Under the pieces are notes generated by a model. It made no database searches. It was given only the letters and a program-made list of their open reading frames with translations, and was not told the origin of the DNA. DNA of 64,000 bases, from the NCBI RefSeq assembly GCF_001957125.1, contig NZ_MPHJ01000001.1, positions 94,831 through 158,830 on the forward strand, in the 5' to 3' direction. Positions 28,094-39,688 of this stretch are shown piece by piece (position 1 is the stretch's first letter; each line of letters starts with the position of its first letter). Made by a program: the position numbers and the translations under genes. This stretch comes from Shewanella sp. UCD-KL12. GTDB lineage: Bacteria; Pseudomonadota; Gammaproteobacteria; Enterobacterales; Shewanellaceae.

Positions 28094-29880
28094 TAAATTG
28101 CTTTAGTCGCATTTTCCAACCAGCTTAGTTCAGCGCCTTGCATTAAGGGAGAAAGCGTCTGATAAACTTGCTTATGGTAATCATTAAACCAGTTTACTTC
28201 AGCACCCGTTAATAGGTTCTTGTCGATTAGGCGTGAATCCATAGGGATAAATGTCAAAGCTTCAAATTCAAACATTTCACGCTCAGCATTCGCTAAAGCT
28301 TCACAAGGTCTGACGGCGATAAGGTTTTCGAGTCGAATACCAAATTCATCAGCGCGGTAGTATCCAGGCTCATTAGAGACAACCATTCCAGCTAGCAGTG
28401 GCACGTTATTACTGTTTTTTGCGATCCGTTGTGGTCCCTCATGTACGCTGAGGAAGTGTCCGACACCATGGCCTGTTCCATGATCATAGTCGAAGCCATG
28501 TTGCCATAAGTGTTGGCGGGCAAAGCTGTCAAGTTGTTGACCTGTGGTGCCACGTGGGAACTTCGCCTGATCAAGAGCAATATGTCCCTTAAGTACTAAG
28601 GTGACCATCTTCTTATGCTCGTTAGTCACTTGACCTATGGCGATGGTACGGGTGACATCTGTGGTGCCATCTAGGTACTGGGCACCAGAGTCGACCAAGT
28701 AGATACTGTTGTTGGTCATTTGTGCTGGAGTGCCATTGTTATGGTTGTAATGGCACATGGCAGCATTCGCACCGACAGCCGAGATGGTGTCGAAGCTAGG
28801 TTCTTGATAAAGGCTATCTGCTAGGCGGAAGCTTTCAAGTTTGTCGGCTAAAACGGCTTCATCATAAAAGTTACCTGCTAGGACTTCACTGTCTAACCAA
28901 GCTAAAAAACGGCTAACAGCGACACCGTCACGTATGTGACAAGCTCTCATTCCATCTAGCTCTGCGGTGTTTTTCTGTGCTTTTGCCAAAGCGATTGGGT
29001 CACTGCCTGGGATTAATATCGCCCCAGCCTGCTGAGCGGTGAGTTGTGACCAAGCATTACTGGCATTAGGATCTGCGAGTAGTTTGACGCCATTTAGTTG
29101 AGTCAAAGATGCTTTTAACTCCACTTCATCTTTAAAGCTCACGCCTGGGCCAACATGGCTATCTATGCCTGTCGGGAGTTTGCTCAGGTCAGTAAACAGT
29201 GTCATTTCACCGCTACTGCTTAATAGTGCAGAGCCTAATATAACCGGTAGACGAGGAACATCGCTGCCTCGAATGTTTAGTAGCCAGCAAAATGAGTCTA
29301 ACGAGGTGATGAGAGCCATATCTGCGCCCATTTTTGCGACAGTTTTACCGCTCTGCTGACGTTTTTCTACGCTCGTTCTTCCTGCTAGCGCTTCATCAAA
29401 GAGTATGGCTGGTGTGTCAGTAAGTTCAGGTCTCTGCTGCCAATGAAGATCGATTGGATTGTTATCTAGTGGGATCAGCGACATTTGAGCTTGTGATAAC
29501 TGGCTAACAGCGGCTTGCTGCCAGCTGAGCGGGTGAAGCCTCGCATCATATCCGATACGTGCATTGGCACTTAATGTTTCGACAAGCCATGGGATCTGCG
29601 GCGTATCAGTGAGGCTTAAATAGTCAAATAAAGTGTTATCAACTTGAAGTTTAACTTGCACAGTGTAACGGCCGTCAATAAAGATGACTGCGCTATCTTT
29701 TAAAACGATTATCATCCCCGCAGAGCCAGTAAAGTTACTGACCCACTGCATGCGCTCATTTCGCTCAGGCACATATTCACCTAAATACTCATCGGCACGA
29801 GGAATGATAAAGGCATCTAGGTTTTCTTTAGCCATCTCGCTACGAACCGCTGCAAGACGTGAAGCAATAGATTGGGGCAT
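28093..29880 (-). CDS. Aminopeptidase P family protein (M24, Xaa-Pro)
   Basis: Protein of about 595 residues with two creatinase-like N-terminal domains and a C-terminal M24 pita-bread domain, the long XPNPEP1-type architecture. Metal-binding segments are visible: YLVDSGAQYLDGTTDVTRTI (two aspartates), GHGVGHFLSVHEGP (histidine), SNEPGYY (glutamate) and RLENL (glutamate). The ATG at 29880 (MPQSIASRL) follows GGAG at good spacing and is preferred over the upstream start at 29904. The stop codon at 28093-28095 lies at the tip of the MITE-like element. It cleaves N-terminal residues before proline. Confidence 0.93.
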   Translation of the reverse strand: MPQSIASRLAAVRSEMAKENLDAFIIPRADEYLGEYVPERNERMQWVSNFTGSAGMIIVLKDSAVIFIDGRYTVQVKLQVDNTLFDYLSLTDTPQIPWLVETLSANARIGYDARLHPLSWQQAAVSQLSQAQMSLIPLDNNPIDLHWQQRPELTDTPAILFDEALAGRTSVEKRQQSGKTVAKMGADMALITSLDSFCWLLNIRGSDVPRLPVILGSALLSSSGEMTLFTDLSKLPTGIDSHVGPGVSFKDEVELKASLTQLNGVKLLADPNASNAWSQLTAQQAGAILIPGSDPIALAKAQKNTAELDGMRACHIRDGVAVSRFLAWLDSEVLAGNFYDEAVLADKLESFRLADSLYQEPSFDTISAVGANAAMCHYNHNNGTPAQMTNNSIYLVDSGAQYLDGTTDVTRTIAIGQVTNEHKKMVTLVLKGHIALDQAKFPRGTTGQQLDSFARQHLWQHGFDYDHGTGHGVGHFLSVHEGPQRIAKNSNNVPLLAGMVVSNEPGYYRADEFGIRLENLIAVRPCEALANAEREMFEFEALTFIPMDSRLIDKNLLTGAEVNWFNDYHKQVYQTLSPLMQGAELSWLENATKAI

Positions 29881-30117
29881 GGATACTCCGGTTACGACTA
29901 ACATTCGCTCGTTAGTGTCATTATAGTTTTAGTAATGCGGGGATTATCGCAGCAGAAACGCTGAGTGGGAAGCACAAACAGATGTCCAAACTCTTCAATT
30001 TAGACAGATATGTATGTGTCACTACATATTTACTGTTACATCTGTAGCTAAATCAATTAGATTAATGGTTACGGATGTTTCGATAACTAGAAAACCTTAA
30101 TGATATGGAGATAGTTG

Positions 30118-31317
30118 ATGCCTTTTAATGTGTGGGTGCTGACCATTGCTCAGGCCTTTGCCATGAGTGCTGCCCCTATGATGATGCTACTAGGTGGAAT
30201 TATCGGTGCAAAGCTTGCTCCCACTCCAGTATTGGCCACTTTACCGATAGCCTCTATGGTTGTTGGGGTGGCTATCTCTATACTTCCTGTGACTCAATTA
30301 ATGCGTGCTTTTGGGCGTAAGAAGGTATTTATTGCGGGCTCGGTACTTGCTGCTTTTGCAGGTCTTATTGCTGCATATGCCGTGGCAGAGCAAGTGTTTA
30401 GCTATTTTTGCATTAGTGGTGTCATTCTTGGTTGTGCAGGTGCCATTATTCAGCAATATAGATTTGCTGCCATGGAATCCGTTACTGCTGAGCTATCAGC
30501 AAAGGCCGCATCTAGAGTCTTATTAGGTGGATTAGTTGCTGCCTTTTTAGGTCCTGAACTGGCAGTCTTAGGCAGTGAAATTGTTGCGACCCCTTTCGTT
30601 GGTGCCTTTCTATTTTTAACCTTAATGGCCATATGCGCCGCGATCACTTTGAGTTTCTACCAAGAAACACAAATAGAAGCTGAGTCTGCCAGTGTAGAGC
30701 AAGTAAAAGGTGAGTCTCGGAGTATGCGTGAGATTTTATCAAATATTCAGATCTGGGTTGCCATTGCTGGCGCTATGATAGGTTTCGCCATGATGTCATT
30801 CGTAATGACTGCAACGCCTCTGCACATGCATCATATTGAGCATCACTCACTGGCAGATACTAAATGGGTTATTCAGAGCCATATTATCGCTATGTACCTA
30901 CCGTCGCTGTTTACTGGCTACCTCGTGGCCAAGTGGGGAGTGTCTAAGATGATGTTGATAGGGCTCGCTGCCTACGCTGTAACAATTATGACAGCTTTAG
31001 TCGGTAACGAGTTGCTTAACTATTGGACTGCACTCGTTTTGCTTGGCTTGGGTTGGAATCTATTATTTGTTGGCGGCACCGTCATGTTGCCCCGTTGCTA
31101 TATGCCTAGTGAGCGCTTTAAGGTTCAAGCCTTTAACGATACTGTGGTTTTTGGTGCCCAAGCCATCGCTTCGCTCAGTGCAGGCTGGGTGATCCATCAA
31201 CTTGGTTGGGAGCTGTTATTGGTGATCTGCTTACCCTTTATTGCAGTTCAACTGGCCTTAATTAGCTGGTTGAAATTCAGCCGTAGTAAGTTTTTAACGG
31301 CAAAAACCAGTGATTAA
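30118..31317 (+). CDS. MFS transporter
   Basis: Major facilitator superfamily protein of about 399 residues with twelve predicted helices. The cytoplasmic loop between helices 2 and 3 reads MRAFGRKKVFIAG, a variant of the family motif A. The ATG at 30118 follows GGAG at seven bases; a TTG at 30115 is possible. The ROK-family gene lies downstream on the same strand, so a role in sugar uptake is possible but not shown. Confidence 0.9.
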   Translation: MPFNVWVLTIAQAFAMSAAPMMMLLGGIIGAKLAPTPVLATLPIASMVVGVAISILPVTQLMRAFGRKKVFIAGSVLAAFAGLIAAYAVAEQVFSYFCISGVILGCAGAIIQQYRFAAMESVTAELSAKAASRVLLGGLVAAFLGPELAVLGSEIVATPFVGAFLFLTLMAICAAITLSFYQETQIEAESASVEQVKGESRSMREILSNIQIWVAIAGAMIGFAMMSFVMTATPLHMHHIEHHSLADTKWVIQSHIIAMYLPSLFTGYLVAKWGVSKMMLIGLAAYAVTIMTALVGNELLNYWTALVLLGLGWNLLFVGGTVMLPRCYMPSERFKVQAFNDTVVFGAQAIASLSAGWVIHQLGWELLLVICLPFIAVQLALISWLKFSRSKFLTAKTSD

Positions 31318-31412
31318 GCGATTCTCTTATGTTGTATAGTTATTGTTAAATAGATTATTATTACAAAAAGTTATTAACTAACTCAGGGAATCGAGTTTTA
31401 TTGGAGCAAGCG

Positions 31413-32189
31413 ATGCACACGTTAACAATCGATATTGGTGGTACAAAAGCATTATTTGAGTTGCACCTTGATGGGCGTACTGAACAGTATAAGGTTCCGA
31501 CGGGTGAAGGATTCGATATCGCAGATCTCAATAGGCACCTCATTGAGTTGGAAGCGGACTATGGCTTAGATGAATATCAGCTTGCTGTTGCTTTACCTGG
31601 CCTAGTCAAACGTAATGAACTGCTCTCTAGTAAATCTCTTCCATGCTTAAATGGTTTGTCTCAATCAGATCTAAATTCTAAGGCAAAAAGGATACTTTTA
31701 AGTAATGATCTGGATGCGGGTCTGGGGGCTGTGATCGATCCTAAGCAAGATTGTGAGTTGTTGATCATGTGTGGTACCGGGATCGGTTTGGCAATCTCTG
31801 TCAATGGGCAGCTCTTCTCTGGAGCGAGTGGATTTGCTGGTGAATTAGGCCATTGCCGAGTAATGACAGAATCTGGTGAGTTTAGTCTGGAGCAGTTAGC
31901 GAGTGGTGATTCGATTCGAACCCGTGAGCTAAAAAGTTCATACGAGCTTAATCGTGCAGGACGCTACCTAGGTATGGGCATATCTTGGGCTGTTAATCTA
32001 TTTAACCCTAATCGTATCTGGTTAGCTGGTGGAATGATGAACAGCTCGGATTACTATAGGGGTTGTATAGATTCCTTGAATGAGATGGCATTAACAGCAC
32101 CATTATCTGAAACTAAAGTTGCTCGAGTTGATGATATGGAGACCTTAGTTTGTCGGGGGTTGAAAGTGTTACTCGATAAAGCAGTATAG
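31413..32189 (+). CDS. ROK family protein (sugar kinase-like)
   Basis: Protein of about 258 residues in the ROK/ASKHA superfamily. The phosphate-binding segment LTIDIGGTKALFEL opens the protein, followed by a GTGIGLAI..NGQLFSGASGFAGELGH core. The zinc-binding cysteine cluster typical of ROK repressors and many kinases is missing, and the protein is shorter than most family members (about 300). The ATG at 31413 follows TTGGAG. It may be a sugar kinase acting with the upstream MFS transporter, which is inferred from position only. Confidence 0.85.
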   Translation: MHTLTIDIGGTKALFELHLDGRTEQYKVPTGEGFDIADLNRHLIELEADYGLDEYQLAVALPGLVKRNELLSSKSLPCLNGLSQSDLNSKAKRILLSNDLDAGLGAVIDPKQDCELLIMCGTGIGLAISVNGQLFSGASGFAGELGHCRVMTESGEFSLEQLASGDSIRTRELKSSYELNRAGRYLGMGISWAVNLFNPNRIWLAGGMMNSSDYYRGCIDSLNEMALTAPLSETKVARVDDMETLVCRGLKVLLDKAV

Positions 32190-32543
32190 CCGTACTTTAA
32201 GCGCGTCATCCCATTGGCGCGCATTGCTAGCGTGTATTTCAGTCCTTGTTCGCGTCACTACTCTGCAGCACCTTTTGCTATTCAATAAGTTTACTCTTCA
32301 ATCTATTCTACCAATTGGTTTTCTGAATCATTTAAGGGAGGTTTTTCAACTACGATCTCTCATTTGAAAAACTTTCCACTGACACTTTGTATATTTTATG
32401 CTAGAAAGTAGCTCTAATTTCTGTATTGGTTGAGTGTCGCTATTTAGTCACTGTTTTTAATAGCAGGTATCTGAGCCAAAAAATAAAAAAATCTGGCAAA
32501 GCATTAAGCTTTGAGTTTGAGATAAAATAAAAAGGGTAATCCT
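32190..32543. other. Intergenic region, nothing recognised
   Basis: No ORF with a ribosome site. A short GCGCG...GCGCGC inverted repeat lies near 32200-32222, just after the ROK gene, and may help end its transcript. No T-run follows. Confidence 0.4.
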
Positions 32544-33761
32544 ATGACCTTAGGTGTGGGCGGTTCGACCGCAGTGCAAGAGTTGGCTAAGTTGAGTGAT
32601 ATGACCAAAGGGTCTCATCCTATTAGCCAAAATGAATACCGTGAGCGTATTGAGAAAGCGCAGTCACTAATGAAGGCGCAGGAGCTTGAAGCCATCTATA
32701 TTAATGCCGGAACCAATCTCTACTACTATACCGGAACACGTTGGTATGCCAGCGAGCGTATGGTTGGCGCTATCATCCCAGCGAGCGGTGACGTTGAATA
32801 TATCGCGCCTGCTTTTGAGGTCGATACTTTAGAAGGCTTTATGGTTATCGAAGGCAAGGTGAATACGTGGCAAGAAGATGAAAGCCCCTATGCTCTGTTT
32901 GGCGATGTGCTAAAAAATATGGGCATAGATAGCGGTAAAGTGGGGATTGATGAGTCGGCTGCTTTCTTTATCTTCGATGGTGTGCGCCTTGCTCATAACC
33001 AATTTGATTATGTAAATGCAAAACCTGTGACTGCAGCGTGTCGTATGATCAAATCAGATACAGAACTTAGTCTACTTCAGCGCGCTAAGGATATGACCTT
33101 AGAGGTACATAAAGCTGCTGCACGTATATTGAGGGAAGGTATCACTGTTGGTGAAATTGAAGCCTTTATCAATGACGCGCATAAGGCGGTTGGTGCACCA
33201 GCAGGTTCCTATTTCTGTATCGTATTATTTGGTGAAGATAGTGCTTACCCACATGGGGTTAAGTCACCTAAAGCGCTTGAGCTTAATGACACTGTGCTCA
33301 TTGATACAGGTTGTCAGCTTCAAGGGTATAACTCAGATATCACCCGTACATTTGTGTTCGGTAAACCAAGTGCTAGACAGCGTGAGTTATGGCAGCATGA
33401 GCAAGATGCTCAGCTTGCAGCTTTCGAAGCTGCAAAAGTAGGGGCAACCTGTGCCAGTGTTGATAGAGCTGCTCGTGATGTACTGGAAGCGGCTGGTTTT
33501 GGTCCTGGGTATGATGTACCAGGCTTACCTCACCGTACTGGCCATGGTGTAGGACTCGATATTCATGAGTGGCCATATTTGGTGCTTAATGACCAGACAC
33601 CTTTGGCTGCTGGCATGTGTTTTAGCAATGAACCTATGCTATGTGTGCCTGGTGAGTTTGGCGTACGTCATGAAGACCATTTCTATATGACTAATGAAGG
33701 CCCGGTATGGTTTACAAAGCCTGCCCATTCTATCGATGATCCTTTTGGTTACGAAGACTAA
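32544..33761 (+). CDS. M24 family metallopeptidase (Xaa-Pro peptidase-like)
   Basis: Protein of 405 residues with a creatinase-like N-terminal domain and an M24 catalytic domain. Metal ligands are visible in LIDTGCQLQGYNSDITRTF (two aspartates), HRTGHGVGLDIHE (histidine), SNEPM (glutamate) and VRHEDHF (glutamate). It resembles prolidase or aminopeptidase P of the shorter PepQ-like class. AAAAGGG lies before the ATG. It is the second M24 gene within 5 kb and is unrelated in length to the first. Confidence 0.92.
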   Translation: MTLGVGGSTAVQELAKLSDMTKGSHPISQNEYRERIEKAQSLMKAQELEAIYINAGTNLYYYTGTRWYASERMVGAIIPASGDVEYIAPAFEVDTLEGFMVIEGKVNTWQEDESPYALFGDVLKNMGIDSGKVGIDESAAFFIFDGVRLAHNQFDYVNAKPVTAACRMIKSDTELSLLQRAKDMTLEVHKAAARILREGITVGEIEAFINDAHKAVGAPAGSYFCIVLFGEDSAYPHGVKSPKALELNDTVLIDTGCQLQGYNSDITRTFVFGKPSARQRELWQHEQDAQLAAFEAAKVGATCASVDRAARDVLEAAGFGPGYDVPGLPHRTGHGVGLDIHEWPYLVLNDQTPLAAGMCFSNEPMLCVPGEFGVRHEDHFYMTNEGPVWFTKPAHSIDDPFGYED

Positions 33762-34119
33762 GTCGTAACCTTTACTCGTGCTGAGCCATAAGTTCTGGAA
33801 GTAGACAGCGCGAAATAGACAGTGCGAAATAGACAGCGGATATGATGTTGAGTCATTCCGCTTTTTTCTGCGTATAGCTTGCTGATAGTGATGATATTTG
33901 ATGCTTGCTTTTCTCAGTTTTAGCCATCCCATATACAAAACATATTCAGTGATATATTCCTTTTTTACTGCTTTCTCCTTTTTTAAATCTCGCTAAAGCC
34001 CGCGTAAGCCATTATTTAAACCATTTATAATCATATGCTTGCGTTAATGTAAAACTAGGTGTTGCAATTACGTTCAATTTAAGCCTATGCTAAATAAGTG
34101 ATGACAGCGTTGTCATTGC
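33762..34119. other. Intergenic region before the riboswitch
   Basis: No convincing gene. Two near-identical short stretches (GAAATAGACAG) occur near 33809 and 33825. The promoter for the riboswitch-led chitinase transcript should lie in the right half; no exact element is claimed. Confidence 0.4.
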
Positions 34120-34252
34120 CCTGTGAAAAATTTAATGAAAGGCAAACCAATCGAAAGGTTGGGACGCAAAGCCACCGGTCTAAGGGGGCAATATTGAAAA
34201 GGTCGCATTTTCAATATTGTCGAAGTACCTAAGATAGCGGGGATGTTTCAGG
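34120..34252 (+). ncRNA. Cyclic-di-GMP-I (GEMM-I) riboswitch
   Basis: The sequence carries the class I c-di-GMP aptamer signature: GGCAAACC, a hairpin capped by a GAAA tetraloop, then GGGACGCAAAGCC, CCGGTCTAAG, a second variable hairpin (GCAATATTGAAAA with TTTTCAATATTG) and TACCTAAGATAGCGGGG. The flanks CCTGTGAAA (34120) and TTTCAGG (34246-34252) can close the basal stem. The layout closely matches the Vibrio cholerae Vc2 aptamer. It lies about 150 bases upstream of the GH18 chitinase start, so chitinase expression should respond to c-di-GMP. Confidence 0.93.
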
Positions 34253-34330
34253 AATTTCTTCGTGTGATGTGATGGTATAAAGAACCGAAAAGGTCAGTAC
34301 TAGCCATATCCATGGTATTAAGAATAGGTT

Positions 34331-36991
<2,661 letters not shown>

Positions 36992-37117
36992 TCTGTTGTT
37001 TTCTATCTAGTAAGAGGGGAAGTTCTTCCCCTCTTTTTCCTTTGAATATGCCTAAATTTTGCAATCGGAATCTGGCTAGCTGTCTTGCCCTTTTGGAGAT
37101 TTAGGTGGAGAGTTCCT

Positions 37118-38818
37118 ATGAAACAACATCATCTAGCCATCTCTATCATGGCATCATCTCTAGCGTTTCCTCTATTGGCTGCAGAAGCTGTACATTTCAC
37201 TCAAGCCGAGATTGATGCTAAAGAAGCGACATTGACAGACTTTCCTTTGATGCAAGCGGTCAAGTCATCTATCGCTACCAGAGATAATGCCATCGTCGAG
37301 GCGATCACACCACTAAATCCAACGAATCCTGACAATGTTAAGCGGCTCGAGTCAGTACTCAGTGAAGCGCAGTTTGAATTTCTGTTTCCTGTGCGGGCGT
37401 CTGAATATACCTATCAAGGCTTATTGCAAGCGGCTGCTAAGTTTCCGGCGTTATGTGGAAGTTATAGCGATGCTCGTGATGCAGAGGCAATATGCCGAAA
37501 ATCGTTAGCCACTATGTTTGCACATTTTGCCCAAGAGACAGGCGCCCATGATAAGTGGATGACTGAGCCCCAATGGCGACAAGGCTTGTATTGGGTGCGG
37601 GAGGTCGGCTGGGATGAAACCAAGCGTGGTGGCTACAATATGGAGTGCAATCCTGATACTTGGCAGGGACAAGTTTGGCCTTGTGGCACCTTTGCTGATG
37701 GTAGCTATAAGAGCTACTTTGGTCGTGGGGCTAAACAGCTTTCGTACAACTATAATTACGGTCCTTTCTCCGATGCCATGTTCGGTGATGTTGCGACCTT
37801 GCTTAATAACCCTGAGTGGGTAGCCGATACCTGGTTAAATTTAGCCAGTGCAGTTTTCTTCTTTACCTACCCTCAGCCTCCTAAACCTTCGATGCTGCAT
37901 GTCATTGATGGGACTTGGCAGCCCAATGCTAAAGATAGCCAAAATGGGCTGTCTGCAGGTTTTGGTGCGACGACCCATATCATCAATGGTGGGATTGAGT
38001 GTGGGGCGGGCAGTGAAAAGCCGCAATCTCTGAACCGGATGGAGTACTACCAAGCTCATGCTCAATACCTAGGCGTGCCTATTGAGGCTGATGAGGTGTT
38101 AGGTTGCAAAGATATGAAACCTTTCGATAACCAAGGCGCTGGCGCCATGTTGATCTATTGGGAGCAGGATTGGTCCTATATTCCAGGTAACCCCAATGGC
38201 GGTAAGAGTTATGCGTGTAAATTGGTTGGCTATCAGACTCGCTACAGTGCCTTTAAATCCGGCGATTACAGTCTATGTTTACTGCATTTTTTTCCTGAAG
38301 TTGTCATTGATGACACTGGTACACCGACGGATCCAACAGATCCTGTGAATCGTGTACCAGTTGCAGATATTCAAGGAGCTGCAGAAGCTGAAAGTGGCGC
38401 ATTAATCACATTATCTGCGTCGCAATCAAGCGATCCTGAAGGAGCTGCGCTCAATTACCTTTGGACATTACCAGCAGGTGCGAGTGCACCGTCGCTTGTG
38501 GATGAGACATTGGCATTAACCCTTCCTGCACTTAGTCAGACCGAAACAGTGACGGTGTCACTCAAGGTCACAGATGATAAAGGCTTAAGTGCCAATATTA
38601 GCCATGCTATTTTAGTTAATCTTGTTGATGGAACGCCGCCCGATGGTGTAGCGCCTTATCAAGCGGGCTATGCATATGCGGCAGGAGATAGAGTGAGTAA
38701 TGCTGGTGGTATCTATGAGTGTAAACCATTTCCTTACACAGCTTGGTGTGCGGGCGCTGCCTGGGCTTATGAGCCGGGAGTAGGCGTTGCATGGGAAGAT
38801 GCATGGATAGCGAGATAG
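37118..38818 (+). CDS. Secreted GH19 chitinase with PKD-like and CBM5/12 modules
   Basis: Chitinase of about 566 residues. A signal peptide (ending PLLAAEA) precedes a GH19 domain (about 55-390) with the catalytic glutamate E140 in FAHFAQETGAH and the signature YFGRGAKQLSYNYNYG. A PKD-like module (about 410-495) and one chitin-binding module near the C terminus (PYQAGYAYAAGDRVSNAGG...) follow. The ATG at 37118 follows GGAGA and begins the signal peptide; the frame is open from 37085. GH18 and GH19 enzymes cut chitin by different mechanisms and often act together. It may share the upstream transcript, as no strong terminator is seen between the two genes. Confidence 0.94.
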   Translation: MKQHHLAISIMASSLAFPLLAAEAVHFTQAEIDAKEATLTDFPLMQAVKSSIATRDNAIVEAITPLNPTNPDNVKRLESVLSEAQFEFLFPVRASEYTYQGLLQAAAKFPALCGSYSDARDAEAICRKSLATMFAHFAQETGAHDKWMTEPQWRQGLYWVREVGWDETKRGGYNMECNPDTWQGQVWPCGTFADGSYKSYFGRGAKQLSYNYNYGPFSDAMFGDVATLLNNPEWVADTWLNLASAVFFFTYPQPPKPSMLHVIDGTWQPNAKDSQNGLSAGFGATTHIINGGIECGAGSEKPQSLNRMEYYQAHAQYLGVPIEADEVLGCKDMKPFDNQGAGAMLIYWEQDWSYIPGNPNGGKSYACKLVGYQTRYSAFKSGDYSLCLLHFFPEVVIDDTGTPTDPTDPVNRVPVADIQGAAEAESGALITLSASQSSDPEGAALNYLWTLPAGASAPSLVDETLALTLPALSQTETVTVSLKVTDDKGLSANISHAILVNLVDGTPPDGVAPYQAGYAYAAGDRVSNAGGIYECKPFPYTAWCAGAAWAYEPGVGVAWEDAWIAR

Positions 38819-38857
38819 CTTATGTTGAAAAGATAAAATAGCGTGAATCTAGAGTAT

Positions 38858-38884
38858 AAAAAACGCGCCAAAGGCGCGTTTTTT
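38858..38884. terminator. Bidirectional intrinsic terminator
   Basis: A-run, stem ACGCGCC/GGCGCGT with loop AAA, and a T-run. It serves both the GH19 chitinase gene (plus) and the FKBP gene (minus). Confidence 0.93.
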
Positions 38885-38909
38885 AATTCTAATATAGCGT
38901 AAAAATGAC

Positions 38910-39380
38910 TTAATCTATGCTGATAAGCTCAACGTCAAAAATTAGCACTGAACCACCAGATATTTTGCCTGTTGAGCGGTTGCCATAAGCTAAGGTGCTA
39001 GGAATAAAGAAGCGTGTCTTCTCACCGGGTACCATCAACTGTACGCCTTCAGTCCAACCTTTGATCACGCGGTTAAGTGGAAAAGCGATAGGTTCACCGC
39101 GCTCCACCGAGCTATCAAATACTGTGCCGTCGATTAAGGTACCGTGATAATGCACTGTCACTGTATCACTGGCTTTTGGGTGAATTTCACTATCGCCTTT
39201 ATTGAGCACCTTATATTGCAGGCCCGACAGTGTCTCTACAACACCCTCTTTATTTTTGTTTTCGGCCAAAAAGGCATTACCGATAGCAATATTCTCTTTT
39301 GAAACTTTTTGATTATTCATCGAAGTGAAAAAGTAAAAAATGACGCCAGCAATGACGACAACGGCTAAAAGCATTTTCAT
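38910..39380 (-). CDS. FKBP-type peptidyl-prolyl isomerase
   Basis: Protein of 156 residues with an N-terminal membrane helix (MLLAVVVIAGVIFYFFTS), a short helical linker (ENIAIGNAFLAENKNKEGV) and a C-terminal FKBP domain: VTVHYHGTLIDGTVFDSS, PIAFPLNRVIKGWTEGVQLM, G.K.RFFIPS.LAYG and VLIFDVELI. The arrangement resembles a truncated FkpA/FklB-like protein. It is probably anchored at the inner membrane facing the periplasm, where it would assist folding. Confidence 0.92.
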   Translation of the reverse strand: MKMLLAVVVIAGVIFYFFTSMNNQKVSKENIAIGNAFLAENKNKEGVVETLSGLQYKVLNKGDSEIHPKASDTVTVHYHGTLIDGTVFDSSVERGEPIAFPLNRVIKGWTEGVQLMVPGEKTRFFIPSTLAYGNRSTGKISGGSVLIFDVELISID

Positions 39381-39688
39381 ATAATTAATTCAATCAGTGT
39401 AATGTCTGAAGCTATGATATCTAATCGTTTGCTATAGGTAAATTAGAGCTGAACATTATCTGTATTTTATCAATTAAGTATATTTGATTTGCTTATAGTC
39501 AAAAGTTGTCTGGGCAATATTTTTAATAGAAAAGTTGTGATAGTGTTGGCTTGAAAGTAACCAATAACTCTTTTTAAATAAGCATAATTTCTAAGTTTTT
39601 ATATACCTTACTAGAGTGGTAAAGCGTTATATGAGAATACCTACCGCTTTGACACCACATAATTAATGCAGAATAAGGATTCATTCTG
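39381..39688. other. Intergenic region upstream of the Ig-repeat lipoprotein
   Basis: AT-rich, 308 bp between divergent genes. No riboswitch comparable to that at 34.1 kb is present, and no ORF. An AAGGA ribosome site precedes the ATG at 39689. Confidence 0.4.

Noticed and set aside
39381..39688. Search for a second c-di-GMP riboswitch upstream of the Ig-repeat lipoprotein
   Set aside because: None of the aptamer signature segments (GGCAAACC, GGGACGCAAAGCC, AGCGGGG) is present.
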